Origin: Burkholderiales bacterium | GTDB taxonomy: Bacteria > Pseudomonadota > Gammaproteobacteria > Burkholderiales > Burkholderiaceae | DNA: 41,334 bases | Assembly: GCA_947372535.1 (NCBI GenBank) | Contig: CANBUA010000004.1 | Coordinates: 1-41,334 of the forward strand | Direction: 5' to 3' | Shown: piece after piece, positions 26,640-34,928 of the stretch | Numbering within the stretch: the first letter of the stretch is position 1 | Layout: each line of letters opens with the position of its first letter | Position numbers and translations under genes: made by a program | The notes under the pieces: generated by a model | What the model was told of the DNA's origin: nothing | The model's database searches: none | What the model saw: only the letters and a program-made list of their open reading frames with translations

Positions 26640-27872
26640 TCAAGCCGGCAAGGTGGTGCCGCCGACCTCGGTGTGCACCCGCAAACGGCCCACCCACCAC
26701 AGCATGATCAAGGTGGTCACCAGGGCCAGCCAGCCGCAGCGCTCATACCCTTGCACGAGGCCCGTGGGCGAGCGGGAAATCATGGCACCGCCCAGCCAGG
26801 CGGCCAGCCCCATGGCGCCCGACTGGAGCGCGCCGTTGACACTCATGAAGCCGCCGCGCAAAGCCGGCGGAGGCGCCGCCGTGAGGAGCGCCATGCCTGG
26901 CACCATGCGGCCCGACACGAACACGAAGAAGGAGGTCGTGATCACCAGCAGCACAGGCACGCTGACCGGCCCCAGATAAGTCAAAGCCATCATGGGCAAT
27001 ACCGCCAGCATCGCCACCACCCGGAAAGTCTGCACCTTGCCCCAGCGATCAGCCAGCACGCCCCACAAGCGCGAAGTGAACAAGGTGGCCACGCCACCCA
27101 CCAGATAGATGATGGGCACCTGGTCCTGTTGCAGGCCGACGTTGGTCGTCGTGTAGATGGTGATGTAGGGGATGATGGAGAAGCTGCCCAGCATCATCAG
27201 CGCCGACAGGCCGAAGGCCCGCCAGTGGTTGGCATTGACCACCACGCGCTTGAGGCGCTCCATGGCGCTTTGCGTGGCGCTGCCAGCCAGGTGACCGCCC
27301 ATGCGCGGCACGCTGCGCCACAACAGCACCCACAGCAGGGCGCAGGCCAATGCGATCGAGATGAAAGGCACATGCCAGCCCCAGCGACTGGCCAGCCAGA
27401 GCGAGGCCGGCACACCGGCCACGGTCGACAAGGAGAAGGCCGCCATGATCACGCCCATGGCTTTGCCGCGCCGCTCGAACGGGATGACATCCCCCACGAT
27501 GGTCTGGACCAGCGCGCCCAGCACGCCGCCGAAGATGCCGGCGGCCACCCGCGCCAGCATCAGGCTGCCATAGGTGGGTGCCAGCCCGCAGGCCAGCGTG
27601 GCCACAGCGAACCCGGCGTACAGGATGAGCAAGGCGCGCCGCCGGTCAAAGCGGTCAATGACCAGGGAAGCCAGCAACCCGGAAACGCCGGCGGCCAGGG
27701 AGTACGCCGACACCAGCAGGCCGAACTCGGCATCCGTGAGGCGAAACAGGTGGGTCAGTTGAGGGCCCAACGGCATCATGACCATGAAGTCGACGATGTG
27801 GGTGAACTGGACAGCCGCCAGCGTCCAGAGCAGCAATCGCTCCTGGGCTGGGGTGAGGATCAAGGCGGGCAT
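26640..27872 (-). CDS. MFS transporter
   Basis: About 410 aa with twelve hydrophobic segments. The first loop has FRLTDAEFGLLVSAYSLAAG, then DRFDRRRALL, the family A motif between helices 2 and 3, and a central loop of about 25 residues between helices 6 and 7. It resembles drug/sugar efflux members of the DHA1 type (for example AraJ/YdhP-like). The substrate cannot be read from the sequence. ATG 27872 is used; a TTG at 27908 is possible but has a poorly spaced ribosome-binding site. The gap of 235 bases to hpf carries only a weak hairpin (CCGCA/TGCGG at 26603-26616). Confidence 0.85.
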   Translation of the reverse strand: MPALILTPAQERLLLWTLAAVQFTHIVDFMVMMPLGPQLTHLFRLTDAEFGLLVSAYSLAAGVSGLLASLVIDRFDRRRALLILYAGFAVATLACGLAPTYGSLMLARVAAGIFGGVLGALVQTIVGDVIPFERRGKAMGVIMAAFSLSTVAGVPASLWLASRWGWHVPFISIALACALLWVLLWRSVPRMGGHLAGSATQSAMERLKRVVVNANHWRAFGLSALMMLGSFSIIPYITIYTTTNVGLQQDQVPIIYLVGGVATLFTSRLWGVLADRWGKVQTFRVVAMLAVLPMMALTYLGPVSVPVLLVITTSFFVFVSGRMVPGMALLTAAPPPALRGGFMSVNGALQSGAMGLAAWLGGAMISRSPTGLVQGYERCGWLALVTTLIMLWWVGRLRVHTEVGGTTLPA

Positions 27873-28055
27873 GGATGGGGAACCAGGGCGAGGGGGATGA
27901 AAAACCAAAGCACTCCGCCAGTATGCCGGGCTGATGTCATCTCAGGGCAGCTGTGGCCATCCCTAGGATCTGGGCTGTCCGATTCAAGCCCCGAGCACTA
28001 CATTGACGCCACCCCCGCCATTTCCCCATCCCACAGGCATCTGCCTGCTACTGCC

Positions 28056-28961
28056 ATGACCCAGCCCTTGCGCATCGACGCCCAACACCGACTTGTCGGC
28101 GACCAAGTGAGTTTTCGCGCCACACCCAACCACGGTGGTGCGCTCAAGGCCCGCTACCTGGTGATGCACTACACGGCCGGACGCTCGGCGGCCAGTTCGG
28201 TCGAATCGCTGTGCACCCAAAAACCCAGCGGCAATGCCTCGGCCCACGTGGTGCTCGGGCGCGATGGCAGCATCGTGCAACTGGCGCCTTTCAATGTGGT
28301 GACCTGGCACGCGGGCGTCAGCCAGTGGAACGGCATCGTGGGCCTGAACACCTGCTCGATCGGCATCGAGATGGACAACGCCGGCCTGCTCAAGCGGGTG
28401 GGTCCGCACTACCAGGCCTGGTTCGGTGCGATCTACCCGGATGACCAAGTGCTGCTGGCCGAACACAAATATGGCGGCGGCGTGCAGCCTTGGCACACTT
28501 ACTCTGAAGTGCAGATCGCGCGGGCCGTCGAGCTGGCCGAGTTGCTGGTGTCTCATTACCAGCTGGAAGACGTGTTGGGGCATGAGGACATCGCCCGGGG
28601 CCGCAAGAGCGATCCGGGTCCGGCCTTTCCGTTGGAGAGCGTCAAGGGCCGCGCCATGGGGCGCGAACAGGATGAGCCACCGCACTACGTGGTGACGGCC
28701 AGCTCGCTCAACATCCGTCAGGCGCCCGATGCCAGCGCCGCCATCGCCGCCCCGCCCCTACAACAAGGCACGACCGTGCGCCTGCTCAAGGCATTGGACC
28801 GCTGGAGCCAAGTGGAGGTGATCGACAAGCCTGACATCGAGGGTTGGGTGAGCAACAGCTTCATCACAACGGTCAAGCCCGCATCTGCGCCTGTTGCCTC
28901 ACCAGCGACCAAGGTGGCCGGCAAAGTCGCCGCCAAACGGAGCGGCAGCGGCGCCAGGTGA
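28056..28961 (+). CDS. N-acetylmuramoyl-L-alanine amidase (Amidase_2) with SH3b domain
   Basis: A predicted protein of 301 aa. The Amidase_2 domain spans about residues 30-190: ARYLVMHYTAGRS (first zinc His), SAHVVLGRDGSIVQLAPF, TWHAGVSQWNG, TCSIGIEMDNAG and GHEDIARGRKSDPGPAF (further zinc His, catalytic Lys and ligand Asp). A bacterial SH3 domain (about 215-280: SSLNIRQAPDASA, RWSQVEV, EGWVSNSF) and a basic Ala/Lys/Ser tail follow. It cleaves the peptidoglycan stem peptide from MurNAc. No signal peptide is seen at the chosen ATG. The upstream frame is open for another 460 codons, but this is antisense to the MFS gene and has no protein-like sequence, so I reject it. Confidence 0.88.
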   Translation: MTQPLRIDAQHRLVGDQVSFRATPNHGGALKARYLVMHYTAGRSAASSVESLCTQKPSGNASAHVVLGRDGSIVQLAPFNVVTWHAGVSQWNGIVGLNTCSIGIEMDNAGLLKRVGPHYQAWFGAIYPDDQVLLAEHKYGGGVQPWHTYSEVQIARAVELAELLVSHYQLEDVLGHEDIARGRKSDPGPAFPLESVKGRAMGREQDEPPHYVVTASSLNIRQAPDASAAIAAPPLQQGTTVRLLKALDRWSQVEVIDKPDIEGWVSNSFITTVKPASAPVASPATKVAGKVAAKRSGSGAR

Positions 28962-28982
28962 AATCTGCCCAGGCGCCTTGCT

Positions 28983-29726
28983 TCAGGCCACTTGGCCTGA
29001 GGACGAGGTTGACTCGACGCGGGCCGCCGTGGTGGCGCCCTCCAGGCCAGCCGCCACGTAGTCGATGAACCAGTCGATGATCTCGACCGAGCGCTCCTGG
29101 TACAGCGCACTCAGACCAAGAGACGACTGGCGCCCCAGCACGCTGATGTCGGCCAGGCCATGCAGCAGGTTGGACGACGCAGCAAGGACAAGGAAGCTGA
29201 GTTTGTCGATCGGGTGCTGGGGCAGCAGCCCATGCAGGATGTCGACCACCTGCGCGTGACGCACGGCGCTGCGCTCCAGCACGCGGCTGTCGCCGATGTT
29301 GTCGGTCTGCCAAGTCAGGCGGGACAGGAAACGGACAGACATCCGTCCGCTCGGCGAAGACGAGTACATCAGGATCATCGGCATGAAGAACAGCCGCATC
29401 ACCTCGCGCACATTGAGGGTGCCTTGTGCCCTGGCCTCGCCCATGGAGGCCAAAGCCCGCGCCTGCAGAGGCTCGAGCATGTCGCGCACGTGATCCAGCA
29501 CGGCATCGACCAGGCCCTCCTTACTACGGAAGTGGTAGTGAACCGCCGAAGGATTGGACTGGCCGGCGGCAGTCACGATTTGTCGCAGCGACACCCCATC
29601 GATGCCATGTTTGGCAAACAGCGCCAGCGCGGCCAGCACGATGGCTTCACGCGTGTCGCTTTCGACAGAAGCCATCTTGGCACTGCGAACGCGGCTGGGG
29701 CTGGAGTGGGGAACAGAGGCCGACAT
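28983..29726 (-). CDS. TetR family transcriptional regulator
   Basis: A predicted protein of 247 aa. TetR HTH at about residues 27-70: AIVLAALALFAKHGIDGVSLRQIV, then SNPSAVHYHFRSKEGLVDAV, which is diagnostic. The C-terminal ligand-binding domain is about 80-240 and is not assigned to a subfamily. The first 17 residues are Ser/Pro-rich and ATG at MASVESDTRE (residue 18) is an equally likely start. It converges on the amidase (21 bases between stops) and is divergent from the PglL-like gene, which it may or may not control. No clear operator palindrome. Confidence 0.88.
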   Translation of the reverse strand: MSASVPHSSPSRVRSAKMASVESDTREAIVLAALALFAKHGIDGVSLRQIVTAAGQSNPSAVHYHFRSKEGLVDAVLDHVRDMLEPLQARALASMGEARAQGTLNVREVMRLFFMPMILMYSSSPSGRMSVRFLSRLTWQTDNIGDSRVLERSAVRHAQVVDILHGLLPQHPIDKLSFLVLAASSNLLHGLADISVLGRQSSLGLSALYQERSVEIIDWFIDYVAAGLEGATTAARVESTSSSGQVA

Positions 29727-29832
29727 ATGGATACATTGTGTGACAGACCCTTTTCGGCTTACGGGTGCGATCAGGGAGAATCCCGCCCCTTGATCTCGGG
29801 GGAAGCTTCAACGATGCCCGACAATACGGCGC

Positions 29833-31695
29833 ATGACTGTACGTACTTTCACCCATGCTGGACCAAGGGCCACCGCACTGGCCGCAGGTTTGCCCCTGGC
29901 CTTGCTGGCCTTGCTGGCCCCCACGCTGCTCAAGCTGGATCACGCCCCTTCCATCACTTTCTACAACCAGGCGATGAGCGTGTTCGGCTGGGGCCTGTTC
30001 GCGGCCTGGTTGTCAGGCCGCCCTGATGCCGTGGGTGCTAGGCCAGTCGGCGATGAAGGCCCGTTCCTGGCCGGCGCCCTGGTGTTCTGGATCACCGCAG
30101 GCTCGGCTCTGGGCTCCGTGGTGGCCACAGGCCTGCCGCTGGGCCTGGCATTGATGGCCGCGGCCCTGGCCTTGTCAGGCTGGTGGGTGATGAGCACGGC
30201 CTGGCACCATGCGCATCGGCAAACGCCGGCCGCGCTGATGGATTTGTTCGCCCAGGGTCTGGCCTGGACCGGTGTGGCCTCTCTGGCCATCGCGGTCATC
30301 CAGGTCTTCCTGCCTCAATTGATCGATGGCGCGCTCATCGCCGAGCCCACCGTGGTCGGCCGGGCCGTGGGCAACCTGCGCCAGCCCAACCATTTCAGCA
30401 CCTTGCTGTTCTGGTGCGCCTGCGGCGCCGTCTGGCTGGGCCGCCGTGGTCGCTGGCCCAAAGCGCTTGCCACCCTCATGCTGGTGCTGTGCATCGGCGC
30501 CATCGTCTGGACGGCCTCGCGCACCGGCATGGTCGGCATGGCGCTGCTGACGCTGTGGGGCATACGGGACCGACGCATGCCACGCATCCTGCGCTGGACC
30601 CTGATCGCCGCGCCGCTGGCCTACGGCGCCTGGTGGCTGGGCATGGCCTGGTGGTCGCACCTGGGCACTGGCCACCATTTCGCCGCCGAGGCCCGGCTGC
30701 ACGATGGCAGCGACATCTCCAGTTCCCGCTTCAAGATCTGGAGCGATACGCTGGGTCTGATCAAGCTGCACCCCTGGACCGGCGTGGGCTGGGGCGAGTT
30801 CAACCTGGCCTGGACCTTCTCGGAGTTCCCGCACCGGCCCGTGGCTTTCTTCGACCACACCCATGACGTGATCCTGCAATGGGCGGTCGAGCTGGGCATT
30901 CCATTGGCACTCTTGCTCACCGGCCTGAGCGCCTGGAGCGTGTTCATGCTTTTTGCCCGCTGGTGGGTGCCCGATGAGGATGAGGGCGACCGCGTGGCCG
31001 TCATCAGCGTCTGCGCCAGCATCGTCGGCATCGCCGGCTTGCACAGCCTGTTGGAGTACCCGCTGTGGTACGGCTACTTCCTGCTGCCCACGGCATTCGC
31101 CTGGGGCTTGGGCCTGGCTGCGGCCTCACTGTGCAAGGCAGATCGCGATGCCGGGTCGGCCGCCCAGGTCACGCCACCCGTCAAGCCATCGACCGGCAAG
31201 CTTCAAGCCGGCATGGGCCTGGCCATGGCCTTGGGTGCGGTCTGGTGCACCATCGATTACCAATGGGCCGCCAACATCTATGCGCCCTACCACCATCAAT
31301 GGCTGTCAGACATCTACCCGCCCTACAAGGGGCCGGGCACGCTGCCCGAGCGGATCGACAAGGGCCAGCACCGGCTGTGGTTCGGCTACCAGGCAGACTA
31401 TGCCCATGCCACTGGCCCCGATGAAGGCGAGCCCAGCCTGCCGCCCCGCGCGTTCTCACGCACCCTGCACAACCTGGTCGATGCCCGCCTGATGATCGCC
31501 TACGCGCGTTCGTTGGCTGAACACGGCCGCGTCGATGAAGCGCGCTACGTCGTGCAGCGGCTCAATGAGTTCCACACCGACATGGGCAAGGAGTTCATGA
31601 GCGAATGCGATGACCTGGCCAAGGATGAGCTGCCGCCATTCCAGTGCCAGGGGCCCAAAGGGCACTACAACTGGCGGGACGTGCTGCCGCACTGA
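29833..31695 (+). CDS. O-antigen ligase-type O-oligosaccharyltransferase (PglL-like)
   Basis: A predicted inner-membrane protein of 620 aa with about 12 hydrophobic segments. Wzy/WaaL ligase domain: VGRAVGNLRQPNHFSTLLFW, periplasmic loop SSSRFKIWSD, HPWTGVGWGEFNLAW (the PglL/WaaL ligase loop) and DHTHDVILQWAVELGIP. The C-terminal periplasmic part (after about residue 480) matches the PglL-specific Wzy_C_2 pattern, ending PPFQCQGPKGHYNWRD. PglL moves undecaprenyl-linked glycans to Ser of secreted proteins such as pilins. No pilin is next to it here. It stops directly against convergent moaC (the stops are adjacent). Confidence 0.85.
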   Translation: MTVRTFTHAGPRATALAAGLPLALLALLAPTLLKLDHAPSITFYNQAMSVFGWGLFAAWLSGRPDAVGARPVGDEGPFLAGALVFWITAGSALGSVVATGLPLGLALMAAALALSGWWVMSTAWHHAHRQTPAALMDLFAQGLAWTGVASLAIAVIQVFLPQLIDGALIAEPTVVGRAVGNLRQPNHFSTLLFWCACGAVWLGRRGRWPKALATLMLVLCIGAIVWTASRTGMVGMALLTLWGIRDRRMPRILRWTLIAAPLAYGAWWLGMAWWSHLGTGHHFAAEARLHDGSDISSSRFKIWSDTLGLIKLHPWTGVGWGEFNLAWTFSEFPHRPVAFFDHTHDVILQWAVELGIPLALLLTGLSAWSVFMLFARWWVPDEDEGDRVAVISVCASIVGIAGLHSLLEYPLWYGYFLLPTAFAWGLGLAAASLCKADRDAGSAAQVTPPVKPSTGKLQAGMGLAMALGAVWCTIDYQWAANIYAPYHHQWLSDIYPPYKGPGTLPERIDKGQHRLWFGYQADYAHATGPDEGEPSLPPRAFSRTLHNLVDARLMIAYARSLAEHGRVDEARYVVQRLNEFHTDMGKEFMSECDDLAKDELPPFQCQGPKGHYNWRDVLPH

Positions 31696-32181
31696 TCAGC
31701 CTTTTTGATCACGCACCCAATGGCCGCTGCGCCCGCCTGATTTCTCCAGCAGGCCCACATCGGTGATCAGCATGCCGCGGTCCACGGCCTTGCACATGTC
31801 ATAGACCGTGAGCAGGCCAACCTGGACCGCCGTAAGGGCCTCCATCTCGACCCCGGTGGGCCCGACGGTCTGGGCAGTCACGCGGCACACCACGGCGCTG
31901 GCCTGCTCATCGATCTCCCAGAGCACGGCCACTTTGCTCAAAGGCAGCGGGTGGCACAGCGGTATCAGATCGGCCGTGCGTTTGGCGCCCTGGATGGCGG
32001 CGATGCGCGCCACCCCCAGCACATCGCCCTTGCCCGCCTGCCCTTGCTGGATCATGGCCAGCGTGGCCGGCAGCATGCGGATGCTGCCTTGCGCCACGGC
32101 CACACGCAGGGTCGCGGCCTTGTTCGAGACATCAACCATGTGGGCTTGGCCCTCTTCGTCAAAATGGGTAAGTCCGCTCAT
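31696..32181 (-). CDS. moaC: cyclic pyranopterin monophosphate synthase MoaC
   Basis: Acts after MoaA in molybdenum cofactor synthesis. A 161-aa protein of normal length with AHMVDVSNK (residues 13-21), [50 protein letters not shown] and MCKAVDRGM, all characteristic. ATG 32181 fits the family start; the longer frame to 32295 is rejected. It is alone: no other moa gene is in the window. Confidence 0.97.
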   Translation of the reverse strand: MSGLTHFDEEGQAHMVDVSNKAATLRVAVAQGSIRMLPATLAMIQQGQAGKGDVLGVARIAAIQGAKRTADLIPLCHPLPLSKVAVLWEIDEQASAVVCRVTAQTVGPTGVEMEALTAVQVGLLTVYDMCKAVDRGMLITDVGLLEKSGGRSGHWVRDQKG

Positions 32182-32316
32182 GCGATGATCTTCACAGGGT
32201 TGGGGTTGCTGGGATGTAAAGCCTGGGCTGGCATCCGCGATTGTGGAACCAAACCGGCCCCCTGCGGTTCTGCCAGCGCATACTCTCTGGCGCAAGCTGA
32301 CTTACATCCTCACGTG

Positions 32317-33963
32317 ATGGCGTTCATCCCTTTCAAGACAATCACCTGGCCTCAGGCCCTCACCTTGAGCGCCTGCCTCCTGGCCTTGCCTGCGGGCCTG
32401 CAAGCTCAGAATGCGCAACCGCCAATGACCAGCGAGCGCTCGCTGCCCACGCTGGGTGATGCCAACTCGCAATCCCTGAGCCCCGCCGCCGAACGCCTCC
32501 TGGGTGACCGCATCATGCGCACCATCCTGAGTGACCCCGATGTGGTGGACGACCCACTGGTGCTCGAATACATCCAGGACATCTGGACATCGCTGCTGGC
32601 CAGCGCACGCCAGCGCGGCGACATCGGCGATGAGCTCGACGCCGCCTATGCCTGGACACCCTTCCTGGTGCGGGACAAGACTGTCAACGCCTTTGCCTTG
32701 CCCGGCGGCTACATCGGCGTGCACCTGGGCCTGATCTCCATGACGCGCACGCCGGAAGAACTGGCCTCCGTGCTGGCGCACGAGATGTCGCACGTCACGC
32801 AACGCCACATCGCGCGCATGATGAGCCAGTCCAAGCAGACCTCCTGGATGAGCCTGGCCACCATGGTGCTGGGCGCCCTGGCCATGAGCCGCAGCCCCCA
32901 GGCCGGGCAGGCCTTGCTGATGGGCGGACAAGGCTTGGCTGCGCAAGGCCAGCTCAACTTTTCGCGCGACATGGAGCGCGAGGCCGACCGCGTGGGCTTT
33001 GGCGTGCTCACCGATGCGGGCTACTCGCCGGCCGGCATGATGCAGATGTTCGAGCAGTTGCAGCAGGCTTCGCGCCTGAACGATGACAACAACTTTCCCT
33101 ACCTGCGCACCCACCCGCTCACCACCGAGCGCATCGGCGAAGCACGCGCACGCATGGGCGCCGAAGGCCTCACAATCCGCAAGATCAACCCAGCCTCATT
33201 GAGCGAGCATCTGCAGGTCATCAACCTGCGGCATGCCTTGATGTCGGTGCGGGCCCGTGTGCTGATGGACACTAAAAGCGTGGCTTTGCAGGCTTGGCTC
33301 AGGCCGCCAGCTTTGCCGAAAAATGCCACGACCACTGAACAACTGGCGCAGCAGTACATGAGCCTGGTGGCCGCCACACAGCTCAAGGACCGCGAGACCA
33401 TCGAGCGCGCTTTGGTCCAATGCCAGGCCACGGTCGCCACCCTGCCCACGGCCATGGCCCGCGAGGCACGCCGGGTGCTCGCCTTGGCCGACCTGGAAGC
33501 ACGTGTCGAAACCGGGCGCGCAGCCTCTGCACAGCCTTTGCTCACCGACGCCTTGGGCCGCCCCAATGCCGACCTGCTGGCCGGCAGCCGGCCCGAGATC
33601 CTCATGAAAGCACGCGTGGCCTTGAATCAGCCCGATGCGCGCGAACAGACTGCCCTGCTTCAGGATGCGGTCAATGGCTTGCAGACCCACATGGCCGCCC
33701 ATCCCCAGGACATCACGGGCTGGACCTTGTTGGCCTCAGCCTGGCAGCGCCTGGGTCAGCCGTTGCGCGCCGTCCGTGCCGATGCCGAAGCCACGGCAGC
33801 GGCGGGTGACCTGCGTGGCGCGGTCGATCGCGTCGAAGCGGCGCGCAGGCGCTTTGCGCAACCCAACTCGGCCGATCTGATCGAGCTGTCGGTGCTGGAT
33901 GCGCGCGTGGTGCGCTGGCGCCAGACCATGCGTGAAGACGCCAAGGACGACCTGCTCAAGTAG
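32317..33963 (+). CDS. bepA: BepA-like M48 metalloprotease with TPR tail
   Basis: Periplasmic zinc protease and chaperone that checks assembly of LptD and other outer-membrane proteins. 548 aa (E. coli BepA is 487). A signal peptide precedes QAQNAQ (ITWPQALTLSACLLALPAG). The M48 core has VNAFALPGGYIGVHLGLI, HEMSH (about residue 154, zinc His pair and catalytic Glu), and third ligand EREADRVG (about 218), then LRTHPLTTERI, the BepA regulatory-His loop. The C-terminal half is alpha-helical, TPR-like. GTG 32314 is the only close alternative start. It fits with BamE elsewhere in the window. Ends overlap the convergent glycosyltransferase by eight bases. Confidence 0.92.
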   Translation: MAFIPFKTITWPQALTLSACLLALPAGLQAQNAQPPMTSERSLPTLGDANSQSLSPAAERLLGDRIMRTILSDPDVVDDPLVLEYIQDIWTSLLASARQRGDIGDELDAAYAWTPFLVRDKTVNAFALPGGYIGVHLGLISMTRTPEELASVLAHEMSHVTQRHIARMMSQSKQTSWMSLATMVLGALAMSRSPQAGQALLMGGQGLAAQGQLNFSRDMEREADRVGFGVLTDAGYSPAGMMQMFEQLQQASRLNDDNNFPYLRTHPLTTERIGEARARMGAEGLTIRKINPASLSEHLQVINLRHALMSVRARVLMDTKSVALQAWLRPPALPKNATTTEQLAQQYMSLVAATQLKDRETIERALVQCQATVATLPTAMAREARRVLALADLEARVETGRAASAQPLLTDALGRPNADLLAGSRPEILMKARVALNQPDAREQTALLQDAVNGLQTHMAAHPQDITGWTLLASAWQRLGQPLRAVRADAEATAAAGDLRGAVDRVEAARRRFAQPNSADLIELSVLDARVVRWRQTMREDAKDDLLK

Positions 33964-34927
33964 CAGGTTGGCCTGCGATGGCCGTCCAGGCTTGTGCCAG
34001 CGAAGCTTTGAAGGCTTCACGGCCATGGGCCGTCACGGACGCCTGAAACGCCCCTTGAACCTCCGCGCGCCACACAGGGGTCGATGCGCATCGCAAGGCC
34101 GTGTCCAGCGCCTGGGCAAAGGCATCGTGGTCACCCTCAGCCACCCAAAAGCCATTGGATGGCGTGGCGTAGTCGCGCCCACCACCGCCCGTGAAACCAG
34201 CCACGATGCAGCCACAAGCCGCCGCTTCCAAGGGCGGCAAGCCCAAGCCTTCGAGGTGGCTGAATGAAGCGAACACTGCCGATTGCTGCAGCACCTCGGC
34301 GCACTGCTGGCGCGTCATCTCGTTGATACTGAGCCAGGGCACCTGCGCCCATTGTGGATAACGGGCGCGAAACAGGCCTTGCATGAACATGGCCTCGACA
34401 GGCCGCTTGCGCGGCATCAACGCGATGCGCAGGGGCTGCTCAAGCAAAGGCGCCGCACGCGGCGTGAACACCGGGTCGATCTGCGGCACCACCGTGTGCA
34501 AAGGCCCGGTCCAGCCGAACTGGCGCAGCAGCATCGAGGTGTAGTCGCTGCAGGTGAGGATGTGCTCGTAGCCTTGCTTCATGAGGTCAGACATGTGGTC
34601 TGCGCCCCGGAAGCAGTAATACGGGTTCTGGTTGTGCACCACCTTGCGCACCTTCAGCCCGGCGAACACCTTGATCTGAGGCCGCCAGGCCTCGGGCAGC
34701 ACGATGATGTCTTGCGGGCGCAGCACCTCGGGCGAGCTCATGCGATCGAGGCGGCAGGCCGTGTGCCAGGTCGGCCAGGGCTGTGCGTCGTTCTGGCGCG
34801 GCCATTGCAGCAAGCGGGCATCCCAGCCCATCTCGCACAAGGCCTGCACGTGCTCCTCGTTGACCTGCTGGCCACCCGACGTGGGAGCGCCCACGGTCAG
34901 GTAGTAAATGATGCCCGGCCCGTTCAT
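33956..34927 (-). CDS. glycosyltransferase (GT4-like)
   Basis: A predicted cytosolic protein of 323 aa. ATG 34927 comes one base after the stop of the Old Yellow Enzyme gene, so the two are coupled. Sequence features: GGQQVNEEHVQALCEMGW (N-terminal Rossmann part), KVVHNQNPYYCFRG, and C-terminal SHLEGLGLPPLEAAACGCIVAG, the E-x7-E nucleotide-sugar-binding motif typical of retaining GT4/GT-B enzymes, then FTGGGGRDYATPSNG. Acceptor and sugar are unknown. The frame extends upstream to 35047 but overlaps the preceding gene. Possibly works in cell-surface glycan assembly with the nearby PglL-like ligase, but that is only proximity. Confidence 0.8.
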   Translation of the reverse strand: MNGPGIIYYLTVGAPTSGGQQVNEEHVQALCEMGWDARLLQWPRQNDAQPWPTWHTACRLDRMSSPEVLRPQDIIVLPEAWRPQIKVFAGLKVRKVVHNQNPYYCFRGADHMSDLMKQGYEHILTCSDYTSMLLRQFGWTGPLHTVVPQIDPVFTPRAAPLLEQPLRIALMPRKRPVEAMFMQGLFRARYPQWAQVPWLSINEMTRQQCAEVLQQSAVFASFSHLEGLGLPPLEAAACGCIVAGFTGGGGRDYATPSNGFWVAEGDHDAFAQALDTALRCASTPVWRAEVQGAFQASVTAHGREAFKASLAQAWTAIAGQPAT

Positions 34928-34928
34928 G

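Noticed and set aside
26673..28055. A 460-codon open frame fused in front of the amidase
   Set aside because: It is antisense to the MFS gene for most of its length and is a His/Gln/Arg-rich shadow. The amidase begins normally at ATG 28056.
28983..29000. Perfect palindrome TCAGGCCA-CT-TGGCCTGA at the end of the TetR gene
   Set aside because: Two-base loop and no T-run, inside coding sequence; not a convincing terminator or operator.
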